DNA of 33,406 bases. It comes from JBBRCX01 sp038204465 (GTDB lineage Bacteria > Planctomycetota > Phycisphaerae > Tepidisphaerales > Tepidisphaeraceae). Within the stretch, counting starts at the first letter, position 1, and each line of letters begins with the position of its first letter. This document shows, piece after piece, positions 8,650 through 17,823 of the stretch. The stretch lies in contig JBBRCX010000050.1 in the NCBI GenBank assembly GCA_038204465.1, positions 1 to 33,406 on the forward strand, read 5' to 3'. A program made the position numbers and the translations under genes. The notes beneath the pieces are model-generated. The model saw only the letters and a program-made list of their open reading frames with translations. It was not told where the DNA came from and made no database searches.

Positions 8650-9480
8650 TCAGTCTTCATCCGGCGGGGCGGGGCGGTCGTCCGGCTGGGGCCCGTCAGA
8701 TCCGTGTGTTCGCTCCATGTGCGGCCCGTCGCCGAAGGGAAGCACCGCGGGCGGCGGGCGCAGCCGCTCGACCTTGTCGCGCAGCTCTTTGGGCAGTTTC
8801 TGCCGGTCCTCTTCCCTATCCACGGGACCGTCGAACAAGGACTTGCCGTCCTTGTCGTTCGCCTGCAGGTAAGTTTTGCCATCGCGGTTCGTGAACTTCA
8901 TGATCGTTTTGCCATCGTCCCAGGTAACCGACCCGGGGCCGGGGGGCACCAGCAGAGGCGGCCCGCCAGGGGGCGGCAGGAGGCGCATGTGGGGGGGCGG
9001 AGGCATGCGCCCGGGGGCACGCATGAACATCCGGGGTCGCGCTTCATCGAGCGCAGCCAGCTCGTGCTCCCCAAGCTTCACGGTCACGCTCTGCGCCTGA
9101 CCCTCATGAAGCGCGCTGAGTTTCAGCTCCTCTCCCGGCTTTCGAAGGCGCACCAGCACCGCGAATTGCTGTGGATCGATGAGCAGTTGATCGTCGAGCT
9201 TTTGCAGGACGTCGTCCCGCTTCAGCCCGGCCGACTCGGCGGGGCCTCCAGGCACTACAGAATCCACCACCAGACCCACGCCCTCCGGCAGCTTCAGCTG
9301 CCGGCGCAATGCACGCGCCGCCGGAGACACGACCACCCCCAGGTACGCGCCCTTTTCCGTCTTCACCTCGCCGGAAACTTCCGACTGAGGCACCGGAAGC
9401 CGCGGCTCGGCCCCGTGGGCCGCCGTTGCGGCGATCGCCGATCCGAGAAGAAATAATCCTGTCTTCATGATGACTCGCAT
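8650..9480 (-). CDS. secreted PDZ-domain protein
   Basis: This 276-aa protein has an N-terminal signal peptide (about 1-23, MKTGLFLLGSAIAATAAHGA). A PDZ domain of HtrA/DegP type follows at about 45-135 (GAYLGVVV, GVGLVVDSVVPGGPAESAG, LKRDDVLQKLDDQLL). There is then a proline- and methionine-rich linker (about 150-190) and a region with VTWDDGKTIMKFTNRDGKTY, ending in a charged tail. No protease domain is present, so it is a PDZ adaptor or sensor, likely exported. ATG 9480 is chosen because AGGAGG lies 4 bases upstream; the internal ATG at 9468 would be too far. It sits 43 bases behind the remains of an ECF sigma factor, so it probably belonged to a sigma/PDZ envelope-stress unit. Confidence 0.8.
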   Translation of the reverse strand: MRVIMKTGLFLLGSAIAATAAHGAEPRLPVPQSEVSGEVKTEKGAYLGVVVSPAARALRRQLKLPEGVGLVVDSVVPGGPAESAGLKRDDVLQKLDDQLLIDPQQFAVLVRLRKPGEELKLSALHEGQAQSVTVKLGEHELAALDEARPRMFMRAPGRMPPPPHMRLLPPPGGPPLLVPPGPGSVTWDDGKTIMKFTNRDGKTYLQANDKDGKSLFDGPVDREEDRQKLPKELRDKVERLRPPPAVLPFGDGPHMERTHGSDGPQPDDRPAPPDED

Positions 9481-9523
9481 ACGTCCTCCTGTTCGCGTGC
9501 AACCTCGGGGTCGATCCCTTTTT

Positions 9524-9712
9524 TCAAAAGCTCTGACGCTCGATGAACGTCACGTCCCCGGTATCAGCCGCGTTCCCCAGCACCGAATAAGCGACCGCCA
9601 GGGCAATGCGTTCGTGCCGGCGGATCAAGTGCGCAAACGCGCTCTCATCCCGACGCCGGGACCGCTCCACGAGCTCGCTCAGCCCTTCATCCAAACTTCG
9701 CTCCAAGTGCAC
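9524..9712 (-). pseudogene. N-terminal fragment of an ECF sigma-70 factor
   Basis: The first 50 or so residues match region 2.1 of an ECF RNA polymerase sigma factor: LVERSRRRDESAFAHLIRRH, then ERIALAVAYSVLGNAADTGDVT. An intact protein would continue with region 2.2-2.4 and region 4, about 120-150 more residues. Here the frame ends after only seven further residues and the PDZ gene starts 43 bases later, so most of the gene is deleted rather than frameshifted. The start is GTG 9712, preceded by TAGGAT at a distance of 7 bases. The product could not bind a promoter. Confidence 0.6.
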
Positions 9713-9719
9713 CTCTGCA

Positions 9720-9747
9720 ATCCTAGACGTGCCGCCGCGCCGGTTCC
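9720..9747 (-). promoter_or_regulatory. promoter of the sigma-factor remnant
   Basis: TAGGAT (9725-9720) lies 7 bases before the GTG start, as at other leaderless starts here. GGAAC (9747-9743) also occurs upstream, like the -35 box of ECF-dependent promoters, and CGTC follows, but the GGAAC-to-CGTC distance (about 13 bases) is short for an ECF promoter. Confidence 0.3.
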
Positions 9748-9829
9748 TAACACACTCAAGAACAGAATTAGCCGCGGATGGACACCAGGCAGGGCTGTGA
9801 GCGCATTTCGATTCCTCCGGCGGTTCGAT

Positions 9830-9835
9830 TAGATT
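9830..9835 (+). promoter_or_regulatory. -10 box of the Nramp-related gene
   Basis: TAGATT lies 9 bases before ATG 9845. No Shine-Dalgarno sequence is seen. A leaderless or nearly leaderless transcript is likely; the -35 box is weak. Confidence 0.3.
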
Positions 9836-9844
9836 CCTCGCCCC

Positions 9845-11140
9845 ATGGGACGGAGAAAGCTCGGACTATTCGCGATGCTTGGGCCGGGGCTGCTCGTGGC
9901 CGCCACCGGTGTCGGGGTGGGAGACATCGCCGGCGCCGGCTTTGCCGGGTCGCGGCTTGGCTACGCGATCCTCTGGGCGGCTGTCCTCGGTTCGTTTATC
10001 AAGTTTGTCGTTAACGAGGGGCTGACCCGCTGGCAATTGGCGACCGGGCAGACCCTGCTCGAAGGGGCGGTCCTTCGCTTCGGGCGCCCGGTTCAGTGGT
10101 TCTTCCTGGCCTACCTGCTGGTCTGGTCGTTCGGCGTCGGGTCAGCGCTCATCAGCGCCTGCGGGATTGCGGGTCATGCGCTCCTTCCGATCTTCCGGGA
10201 CGCGCAAAGGGGGAAGGTGGTGTGGGGCATCGCCCACAGCGCGGTGGCGGTCGTGCTCATCCTGCGCGGCGGATTCAAGCGGTTCGAGCAGGCGATGACC
10301 GTTACGCTCGTCGTCACCTTCGTCTCGGTGATCGCGACCGCCGTCCTCAGCAGGCCCGACTGGTCCGCTGTGGCGAAGGGATTGCTCATCTGGCGCATTC
10401 CAACCGAGAAGGCGAGAGATGCCGCACAGTGGACGCTCGTGGTAATGGGCGGCGTGGGTGGTACATTGACCATGCTCTGCTACGGATATTGGATCCGCGA
10501 GCAGGGCCGCGTCGGGCCGGAGTTTCTCCGCACCTGTCGCATCGACCTGTCTGTCTCCTACGCGGTCACCGCACTCTTCGGCGTGTCGATGGTGATCATC
10601 GGGGCAGGTCTCGATCTCACCGAAGGCAAGGGCACCGGTCTGATCCTCAAGCTCGCCGACCGGCTCGGCGAAGTGCTTGGCCGCCCGGTCCGCTGGGCAT
10701 TTCTGATCGGTGCGTGGGCGGCGATCTTCGACAGCCTGCTTGGCGTGTGGCAGTCCGTGCCGTATTTGTTCTGCGACTTCTGGAACCTCTGCAAACGCTA
10801 CGGCTCGGCAGCGAACCAAACCGCATCTGACGCCCCGATCTCCGCCGCGGTGAACACGCGCTCCCCCATTTATCGCGCGTATCTTCTGGCCCTGGCGAGC
10901 GTGCCCATGATCGGCCTGTGGCTCAGCTTCGTCTATGTGCAAAAGAGCTATTCGCTTCTCGGCGCCGTGGTCATGCCGCTGCTGGCGCTTGCCCTGCTCA
11001 TCCTGAACGGCCGCAGCGCATGGGTGGGCAGGCAATATCGCAACCGACCGCTCACCGTCGCGGTGCTCGTCGCCATTCTGCTGTTCTTCGTCTACGCAGC
11101 GTATGTGACCATCCGTACCGGCGTTGAAGTGGTTGCGTAA
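9845..11140 (+). CDS. Nramp-related divalent cation transporter with non-canonical metal site
   Basis: This is a 431-aa polytopic inner-membrane protein with about eleven hydrophobic segments and the Nramp fold pattern (LGPGLLVA start, GLTRWQLATGQTLLEG after TM2). Canonical Nramp metal transporters bind Mn2+/Fe2+ through DPGN in TM1 and MPH in TM6. At the TM1 site this protein reads GVGVGDIAGAG (22-32) and at the TM6 site MGGVGG (201-206), so Asn of DPGN and the metal-binding Met-Pro-His are missing or rearranged. It therefore belongs to an Nramp-like branch whose substrate cannot be assumed to be manganese or iron; magnesium or a non-metal solute is possible. It runs toward the gcv operon but is separated from it by 122 bases containing a palindrome. 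Confidence 0.8.
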   Translation: MGRRKLGLFAMLGPGLLVAATGVGVGDIAGAGFAGSRLGYAILWAAVLGSFIKFVVNEGLTRWQLATGQTLLEGAVLRFGRPVQWFFLAYLLVWSFGVGSALISACGIAGHALLPIFRDAQRGKVVWGIAHSAVAVVLILRGGFKRFEQAMTVTLVVTFVSVIATAVLSRPDWSAVAKGLLIWRIPTEKARDAAQWTLVVMGGVGGTLTMLCYGYWIREQGRVGPEFLRTCRIDLSVSYAVTALFGVSMVIIGAGLDLTEGKGTGLILKLADRLGEVLGRPVRWAFLIGAWAAIFDSLLGVWQSVPYLFCDFWNLCKRYGSAANQTASDAPISAAVNTRSPIYRAYLLALASVPMIGLWLSFVYVQKSYSLLGAVVMPLLALALLILNGRSAWVGRQYRNRPLTVAVLVAILLFFVYAAYVTIRTGVEVVA

Positions 11141-11190
11141 CCAAGGCGGCACGCGACCCCGGCCGGCTGAGCAGAGCGCTCTTCTGCACA

Positions 11191-11221
11191 CATGGGCTAG
11201 CCCATGCCACTCCCATGCCAC
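11191..11221. repeat. REP-like palindrome plus short direct repeat
   Basis: A perfect 16-base palindrome, CATGGGCTAGCCCATG (11191-11206), overlaps two direct copies of CCCATGCCAC (11201-11210 and 11212-11221). It is intergenic, between the Nramp-like gene and gcvT. The form resembles REP/BIME elements mobilised by RAYT transposases, and a RAYT fragment lies 6 kb downstream. It could also act as a terminator stem, but no U-tract follows. Confidence 0.45.
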
Positions 11222-11262
11222 AGCTTGACGCCATCTAAGCGGGACGGATACTCCGGCGGCTC

Positions 11263-12360
11263 ATGCTGAAGCGCACGCCGTTCTACGATTTTCACATTGC
11301 CGCGGGCGCCCGCATGGTCGGTTTTGCGGGCTGGGAGATGCCCATCGTCTACCGCGGAATCGTCGAAGAGCACGAGCAGACGCGCGGCAGCGGGTCCATC
11401 TTCGACGTCTCCCACATGGGCCGGCTCTTTTTCTCCGGCAGGGATGCCGTCGCATTCCTCAATCTCGTGCTCACGCGCAACGTCGCGCAGCAGAAGGTCG
11501 GCCAGAGCCGCTACAGCCTCGTCTGTAATGATGCCGGCGGCGTGCTCGACGACGTGATCGTCAGCCGCGACCAGAAGAACTGGATCCTCGTCTGCAATTC
11601 CAGCAATCGCGAGAAACTCGTCAAACACTTCGGCGAGGTGCGGCGCAATAGCGAATTCGACTTCGACATGGCGGACCAGACCGAGGCGACCGCCATGGTC
11701 GCACTTCAGGGCCCGAAGGTGATCGAGAAGCTGTCCGATGTCCTTCCGGTCGACATCGCATCGTTAAAGCGATACGAATTCATGACGGGCGACCTGATGC
11801 TGACGAAGTTCACCGTCTTCCGCAGCGGCTACACCGGAGAGGATGGCGTTGAGATCATCCTGCCGGCCAAGGCCGCGTCGATGGCGATGAAGATGCTCGC
11901 CGACAAGACCGACCGCCCCGGCGCGACGCTGCGGCCCGCAGGCCTTGGGGCCCGCGAAACGCTCCGCCTCGAGGCGGGCATGCCGCTCTACGGTCACGAG
12001 CTGACCGAAGCGATCGACCCGCTTGCCGCCGGCCTGGGGTGGGCGGTCGATCTCGATAAGGAATTCATCGGCGCGAGCGCGTTGCGGAAGATCGCTTCGC
12101 AGCCTCTCTCGCGCAAGCTGGTCGGACTCGAGCTGGAAGGCAAACGTATCGCCCGCCAAGGCACCCTCGTGAAGAGTGCGCAGGCTTCGGTGGGTGAGGT
12201 CACCAGCGGCACGCTCAGCCCCACCCTCGGCCGCAGCATCGCCATGGCCTACGTCGCCGCTTCCGATGCCGCGGAAGGCGCATCGCTCGGTGTCGAACTT
12301 AAGGGCGTCGTCAACCCAGCGAAGGTCGTCAAGCTCCCGTTCTACAAGCGCCCGAAGTGA
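11263..12360 (+). CDS. gcvT: glycine cleavage system aminomethyltransferase (T protein)
   Basis: GcvT (365 aa) takes the aminomethyl group from lipoylated GcvH and, with tetrahydrofolate, releases ammonia and makes 5,10-methylene-THF. The opening LKRTPFYDFHIAAGARMVGF and AGWEMPIVYRG is typical. VCNDAGGVLDDVIV (about 87-100) carries the folate-site Asp, and ARETLRLEAGMPLYGHEL (about 230-247) is the second signature. The C-terminal domain ends GVVNPAKVVKLPFYKR, as usual. It is the first gene of gcvT-gcvH-gcvPA-gcvPB and is 20 bases ahead of gcvH. No glycine riboswitch is evident in the 122-base leader. Confidence 0.95.
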   Translation: MLKRTPFYDFHIAAGARMVGFAGWEMPIVYRGIVEEHEQTRGSGSIFDVSHMGRLFFSGRDAVAFLNLVLTRNVAQQKVGQSRYSLVCNDAGGVLDDVIVSRDQKNWILVCNSSNREKLVKHFGEVRRNSEFDFDMADQTEATAMVALQGPKVIEKLSDVLPVDIASLKRYEFMTGDLMLTKFTVFRSGYTGEDGVEIILPAKAASMAMKMLADKTDRPGATLRPAGLGARETLRLEAGMPLYGHELTEAIDPLAAGLGWAVDLDKEFIGASALRKIASQPLSRKLVGLELEGKRIARQGTLVKSAQASVGEVTSGTLSPTLGRSIAMAYVAASDAAEGASLGVELKGVVNPAKVVKLPFYKRPK

Positions 12361-12380
12361 TTCCAACAGCAGGAACACGC

Positions 12381-12761
12381 ATGCCCGCACCGACAGACCG
12401 CCGATATCTTCAGACCCACGAATGGCACCGCCTCGAAGACGACACCGTCACCATCGGCATCTCTCAGTTCGCCGCCGACGAGCTCACCGACATCACCTTC
12501 GTCGACCTTCCAAAGGTCGGCGCAGTGATCGAGGCAAACTCGCGCTTTGGCGAGATCGAGTCGGTCAAAGCCACCAGCGACCTGTACAGCGGCGTGAGCG
12601 GCACGGTGATCGCCATCAATTCCGATCTGACTGACAATCCCGGCCAGATCAATCGCGACCCCTACAACGCTGGATGGATGATCAAGCTGAAGGTGACGAA
12701 TGCGGATGAGATGAATAGACTTCTTTCAAGCGATGAATATCTGAAGAAGACGGGGCATTAG
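12381..12761 (+). CDS. gcvH: glycine cleavage system H protein
   Basis: GcvH (126 aa) is the lipoyl-carrier protein that shuttles the aminomethyl intermediate between the P, T and L proteins. The opening RRYLQTHEWHRLEDD and the lipoyl loop SRFGEIESVKATSDLYSGVS are diagnostic; the lipoylated residue is K63. The family usually has Pro after YS (YSPVSG), here Gly, a mild variation. The family-typical DNPGQINRDPYNAGWM follows. ATG 12381 is used, with AGGA 7 bases upstream. It is the second gene of the gcv operon. Confidence 0.95.
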   Translation: MPAPTDRRYLQTHEWHRLEDDTVTIGISQFAADELTDITFVDLPKVGAVIEANSRFGEIESVKATSDLYSGVSGTVIAINSDLTDNPGQINRDPYNAGWMIKLKVTNADEMNRLLSSDEYLKKTGH

Positions 12762-12821
12762 GTCCGTTCAGAGGTTTCGCAACGACGAGAGCGCACGTCT
12801 GCTCAACGAGCGAACGGCGGC

Positions 12822-14219
<1,398 letters not shown>

Positions 14220-14233
14220 ACCGGGAGGCCTTC

Positions 14234-15718
14234 ATGACGACAACCGCTGCCGCGGGGGAAAAACTGCTGTTCGAGATCTCCACTCCGGGCGCTCGCGCGG
14301 TGGATTTGCCGGCCTCCGATGTGCCGCACGCTGAGCTGGACTCGGCGTTAGCATCGTTCACCGAAACCGGCCTCCCTGAGCTCGGGCAGCTCGATCTCGT
14401 CCGGCACTACACGCACCTGACGCACCGCAACTTCTCCGTCGACGCCAACTTCTATCCGCTCGGGTCGTGCACCATGAAGTACAACCCGAAGGTGAACGAG
14501 TGGGCGGCTGCCCTTGATGGCTTCGCCAACCTGCACCCGATGCAACCGGAGCAGGATACGCAGGGGGCGCTGGCGCTGCTGTATCACCTTCGGCTCATGC
14601 TCCAGGAAATCGCCGGTCTCGATGAAGTATCGCTGCAGCCCTGCGCCGGCGCGCACGGGGAATGGACCGGGCTCAAGGTCATCCGCGCCTGGTTCAACGA
14701 CCACGCCCAGCCAAAGCGCCGCATCGTTCTCGCCCCCGACACCGCGCACGGCACCAACCCCGCGAGCTGCGCGATGTGCGGCGCTGCCGTCGTCAACATC
14801 AGCAGCCGTGCCGACGGGCTGACCGACCTGGAGGATCTCAAGGCACACCTGAGCGATCAAGTGGCAGCGGTGATGGTGACCAATCCGAACACCATCGGAA
14901 AGTTTGACGCGCATATCGCCGAGATGGCGCAGCTCGTCCATGATGCTGGCGCCTTCCTCTATCTCGACGGCGCCAACATGAACGCGATCCTCGGTATCGC
15001 CAGGCCGGGCGATTTCGGCGTCGATGTGATGCACTACAACACGCATAAGACCTTCAGCACGCCGCACGGCTGCGGCGGGCCCGGCGCCGGGCCCATCGCC
15101 GTGAGGGCGCAGTTCGCGCCCTACCTTCCCGTGCCGCAGGTGATCAAGAGCGGTGACCACTACACATGGGACCACCATCGGCCGAAATCCATCGGCAAAG
15201 TGCGCAGCTTCTGGGGACAGTTCAACGTGCTGGTGCGCGCCTACGCCTACATCCGCGCCTGCGGGCCCGCCGGGCTGCGCAACGTCTCCGAGACCGCGAT
15301 TCTTGCCGCCAACTACCTCGCGCAGCGAATCAAAGACGCCTACCCGCTTCCGTACGGGCCCGGCGAAGGCAAGCCGATGGCCGCCAACCCCTGTGCCCAT
15401 GAGTTCATCGTCGTCCCGCACGGAATCATTGACCGCGGCGTCACGATCATGGACATCGCGAAAAGTCTCATCGACCGCGGCTTCCACCCGCCGACCGTTC
15501 ACTGGCCCGTCCACGACTGCCTGATGATCGAGCCCACCGAGACCGAGAGCAAAGCGACCCTCGATGCCTTCGCCGATGCGCTGCTGGAGATCGCGGAGCA
15601 AAGCGAGAAAGACGTGACACCGCTGAAGGAAGCCCCCGCCGAAGCCCCGGTGCGACGGCTAGACGAAGTCGGCGCCGCCCGCAAGCCGGTCCTCACCTGG
15701 TCGGCCTCAGGCAGCTGA
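14234..15718 (+). CDS. gcvPB: glycine dehydrogenase (decarboxylating) subunit 2
   Basis: This is the PLP-binding half of the split P protein (494 aa). The Schiff-base lysine is K272 in YNTHKTFSTPHGCGGPG, preceded by YLDGANMNA (about 243-251). Other family marks are YPLGSCTMKYNPK (about 74-86), LAPDTAHGTNPASC (about 166-179) and the C-terminal HDCLMIEPTETESK. A GGGAGG-type site precedes ATG 14234. The gcv operon here has no lipoamide dehydrogenase gene (L protein), which must lie elsewhere. An alpha/beta-hydrolase follows closely. Confidence 0.95.
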   Translation: MTTTAAAGEKLLFEISTPGARAVDLPASDVPHAELDSALASFTETGLPELGQLDLVRHYTHLTHRNFSVDANFYPLGSCTMKYNPKVNEWAAALDGFANLHPMQPEQDTQGALALLYHLRLMLQEIAGLDEVSLQPCAGAHGEWTGLKVIRAWFNDHAQPKRRIVLAPDTAHGTNPASCAMCGAAVVNISSRADGLTDLEDLKAHLSDQVAAVMVTNPNTIGKFDAHIAEMAQLVHDAGAFLYLDGANMNAILGIARPGDFGVDVMHYNTHKTFSTPHGCGGPGAGPIAVRAQFAPYLPVPQVIKSGDHYTWDHHRPKSIGKVRSFWGQFNVLVRAYAYIRACGPAGLRNVSETAILAANYLAQRIKDAYPLPYGPGEGKPMAANPCAHEFIVVPHGIIDRGVTIMDIAKSLIDRGFHPPTVHWPVHDCLMIEPTETESKATLDAFADALLEIAEQSEKDVTPLKEAPAEAPVRRLDEVGAARKPVLTWSASGS

Positions 15719-15906
15719 CTCCAGCCGCGGCGCTTGCAACGCGCTGCCGATGAAGTGATACAGAAGGCCGCCGCCGCGAGCTATGCCAACTGCTGGGCAG
15801 CCTGCCCGATCGCTCCCGCCCGATCTCGATCATCAGCCATTCCGTCCAGGAGCAGCGCGACTACATCCTCGAGTCGCTGACGCTCGATCTCAACGGCTTC
15901 GAGCGG

Positions 15907-16659
15907 GTGCCGGCACTTTTCGTTCGTCCCCACCACGCGCCCGCGCGGACGCCCGTTCTCCTCTACAACCACGCCCATGGCGGCAACTACGTCCGCGGCA
16001 AGCGAGAATTGATCGAGCGGAAGATTGGCCGCCGATCGCTCACCTACGCGCAGGAACTCACCGCCCGCGGCTACGCCGCCTTGTGCATCGACCACTGGGC
16101 CTTTGGTGATCGCCGCGGTCGCAGTGAAGCGGACATCTTCAAGCAGATGCTGTGGGAAGGCCGGGTGATGTGGGGAATGATGGTCTACGACAGCATGCGC
16201 GCGCTCGACTACCTCGCTTCGCGCGCCGACATCGATCCGCAGCGCATCGCGACGCTCGGGCTCTCCATGGGCAGCACGATGGCTTGGTGGCTCGCCGCCC
16301 TCGACGAGCGCATCAAAGTCTGCATCGATCTGTGCTGCCTTACCGATTTCCACGCGCTGATCGAAGTCGGCGGACTCTCAGGCCACGGCATCTACTACTA
16401 CGTTCCATCGCTCCTGAACCACTTCACCACCGCGCAGATCAACGCCCTGATCGCTCCGCGGCCGCATTTGTCTCTCGCCGGAAATCTCGATCCGCTGACG
16501 CCCCCCGCAGGGCTGGATCGCATCGACGCCGAGCTGCAGGCTGTCTATGCCGCGTCCGGTGCGCCGCAGGCGTGGAAACTGCTCCGCTGGAACATCGGTC
16601 ACGAAGAGACGCCTCGGATGCGCGCCGAGGTGATGCAGTTTCTGGCGCACCACCTGTGA
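15907..16659 (+). CDS. alpha/beta-hydrolase (dienelactone-hydrolase/acetyl-esterase type), start unclear
   Basis: This is a serine hydrolase of the alpha/beta fold, cytosolic, with no signal peptide seen. It has the early strand VLLYNHAHGG, the oxyanion-side IDHWAFGDRRGR and the nucleophile elbow GLSMGS (Ser at about residue 119). A candidate acid Asp lies in LAGNLDPLTP and a candidate His in NIGHEETP. The first usable start is GTG 15907, but the same frame reads as protein upstream: GRRRELCQLLGSLPDRSRPI then SVQEQRDYILESLTLDLNGF, typical of the family's N-terminus, back to about 15757. No ATG, GTG or TTG lies in that extension. An ATG at 15750 is one base out of frame (dropping T15756 would join it). 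The true gene probably starts about 15750, 31 bases after gcvPB, so it is likely part of that operon. Confidence 0.75.
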   Translation: MPALFVRPHHAPARTPVLLYNHAHGGNYVRGKRELIERKIGRRSLTYAQELTARGYAALCIDHWAFGDRRGRSEADIFKQMLWEGRVMWGMMVYDSMRALDYLASRADIDPQRIATLGLSMGSTMAWWLAALDERIKVCIDLCCLTDFHALIEVGGLSGHGIYYYVPSLLNHFTTAQINALIAPRPHLSLAGNLDPLTPPAGLDRIDAELQAVYAASGAPQAWKLLRWNIGHEETPRMRAEVMQFLAHHL

Positions 16660-17124
16660 ATTCACGCCGTAGAGTTTGGGCAAATGGACGAGGAAACGAT
16701 ACGGTAGGGGTCTAAATTTAGGATCAACCGACTTCAGAACGTCTAAAAACCTGCTTCCCAGGCCAAGAACCCTTGCGCACCCCATCCGATCCCCGTCCCC
16801 GCTCCATCCCCACCCCATCCGGCGGCCATCGACACTCCATTGCATCCCCATCAAGCTCCCACCGCGCAGCCACCGCGCCCCCGAAGCGCGTCCGCCCCAC
16901 GCCCGACGCCCGACCACGCTCCGCCAAATCCTTCGCCACCCCGCCGCCGACATCATTCCAATTCCCACCCGCACACGGGTACAATTCTTCATAAAAATGA
17001 CTCTGATCTAATGCGAACATACCCCGAACGCGAGCGCGGAATGACGCGCGACGCGAGCAAGGCGCGAACCGGCCGGGGTTTCGAGATGATGCGTCCGGCT
17101 GACTGTTGAAGATACAAGAGGCAG
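16660..17124. other. intergenic spacer with C-rich, G-poor tract
   Basis: There is no credible gene here. From about 16779 to 16975 the plus strand is strikingly C-rich and G-poor, with repeated CCATCC and CCCCATC units, including CCATCCCCACCCCATCCG at 16804-16821. A TACAAT hexamer (16980-16985) follows the tract. A similar tract lies at 27577-27752. Open frames across it are low-complexity (Arg/Pro/Ser on plus, Gly/Trp/Arg on minus) and are rejected as genes. Confidence 0.6.
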
Positions 17125-17370
17125 GTGCTGGAAGAACGCTCAGGCAGCACCGTGACCCCGCAGAACGTCCGGAGCCAGGTGTATCTCGATACGCTGGTCC
17201 AGCCGCAAGCGGAGGCTGATGAGAAGCAGATCAAGGAGGCTCGGCCGGTGGGAAGCGATGCATGGATCAAACGAACGGCGGGGATGTTGGGTTTGGATTA
17301 CACGCCGCGTGCGCGCGGGCGGCCGGTAGGGCGGCGGAAGTTAGCTGAAAAGGAAGCGGAAAGACAATAA
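17125..17370 (+). pseudogene. C-terminal fragment of a REP-associated tyrosine transposase (RAYT)
   Basis: Residues about 32-70 (EADEKQIKEARPVGSDAWIK, then RTAGMLGLDYTPRARGRPVG) match the C-terminal end of RAYT (Y1-like) transposases, where a basic RPRGRP-type tail follows a GSxxW segment. The catalytic HUH and Tyr motifs are absent and nothing upstream restores them. So this is a remnant, not an active transposase. A tandem repeat begins 9 bases after its stop. Confidence 0.6.
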
Positions 17371-17378
17371 TGGTTCGC

Positions 17379-17434
17379 GTCACCTTTAATTTCCCCCGTC
17401 ACCTTTAATTTCCCCGTCACCTTTAATTTCCCCC
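17379..17434. repeat. three-copy tandem repeat, 18-19 bp unit
   Basis: GTCACCTTTAATTTCCCC(C) occurs three times head to tail (17379-17397, 17398-17415, 17416-17434). Copies differ only in a terminal C. It is AT-richer than its surroundings and directly follows the RAYT fragment. With no spacers between units it is not a CRISPR. Confidence 0.85.
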
Positions 17435-17537
17435 GTTTTGGATTGAAACTCAGCGAGGCTGGACTCACCAACGTTTATAAGCCGATGCTTTTGTCAAAGG
17501 GTTTTACTGCCGCGGAAGTGGGCGCGATTGCGCTGCG

Positions 17538-17756
17538 TTGGGTACCCGCGGCTTTCGCGCCGTCGGCAACGCGCTGAACCGGAACCCGTACGCCCCGGCG
17601 GTCCCGTGCCACCGCGTCGTCGGCCATGACGGCGCGCTCACCGGGTACGCCGGCGGGCTCCCAAAGAAGCGGCAGATGCTTCGCGACGAGGGCATCCGGC
17701 TCGCGCACGACCGCGTCGACCTGAAAGATGCCGTGCGCTTCCGTTTCGCGCACTGA
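17538..17756 (+). pseudogene. C-terminal fragment of methylated-DNA-cysteine methyltransferase (MGMT/Ogt)
   Basis: The 72 residues contain the DNA-binding helix end FRAVGNALNRNP, the active-site C24 in PCHRVVG and LTGYAGGL, the signature of O6-alkylguanine repair proteins. The N-terminal part of the domain is missing. The adjacent upstream frame ends in AIALRW; inserting one base near 17531 would give IAAALGTRGF, as expected for the family, but further upstream (LTNVYKPMLLSKGFTAAEVG, 17464-17523) no longer looks like MGMT. The upstream piece may be from another gene. The fragment probably cannot repair DNA. Confidence 0.65.
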
Positions 17757-17823
17757 CCAGTCTTCACGCGAGGTTTACAGCCAGGCGACCCGAGCCCACC
17801 GCCTTCAGACGCCGTTGGCTCGC

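Noticed and set aside
11141..11262. Glycine riboswitch ahead of gcvT
   Set aside because: The leader is short and I see no tandem aptamer pattern; only the REP-like palindrome.
16378..16992. 204-aa minus-strand open frame across the C-rich tract
   Set aside because: It crosses the end of the hydrolase gene and the low-complexity tract; Gly/Trp/Arg repeats reflect nucleotide composition.
17379..17434. CRISPR array
   Set aside because: Three copies abut without spacers, and no cas gene is present.
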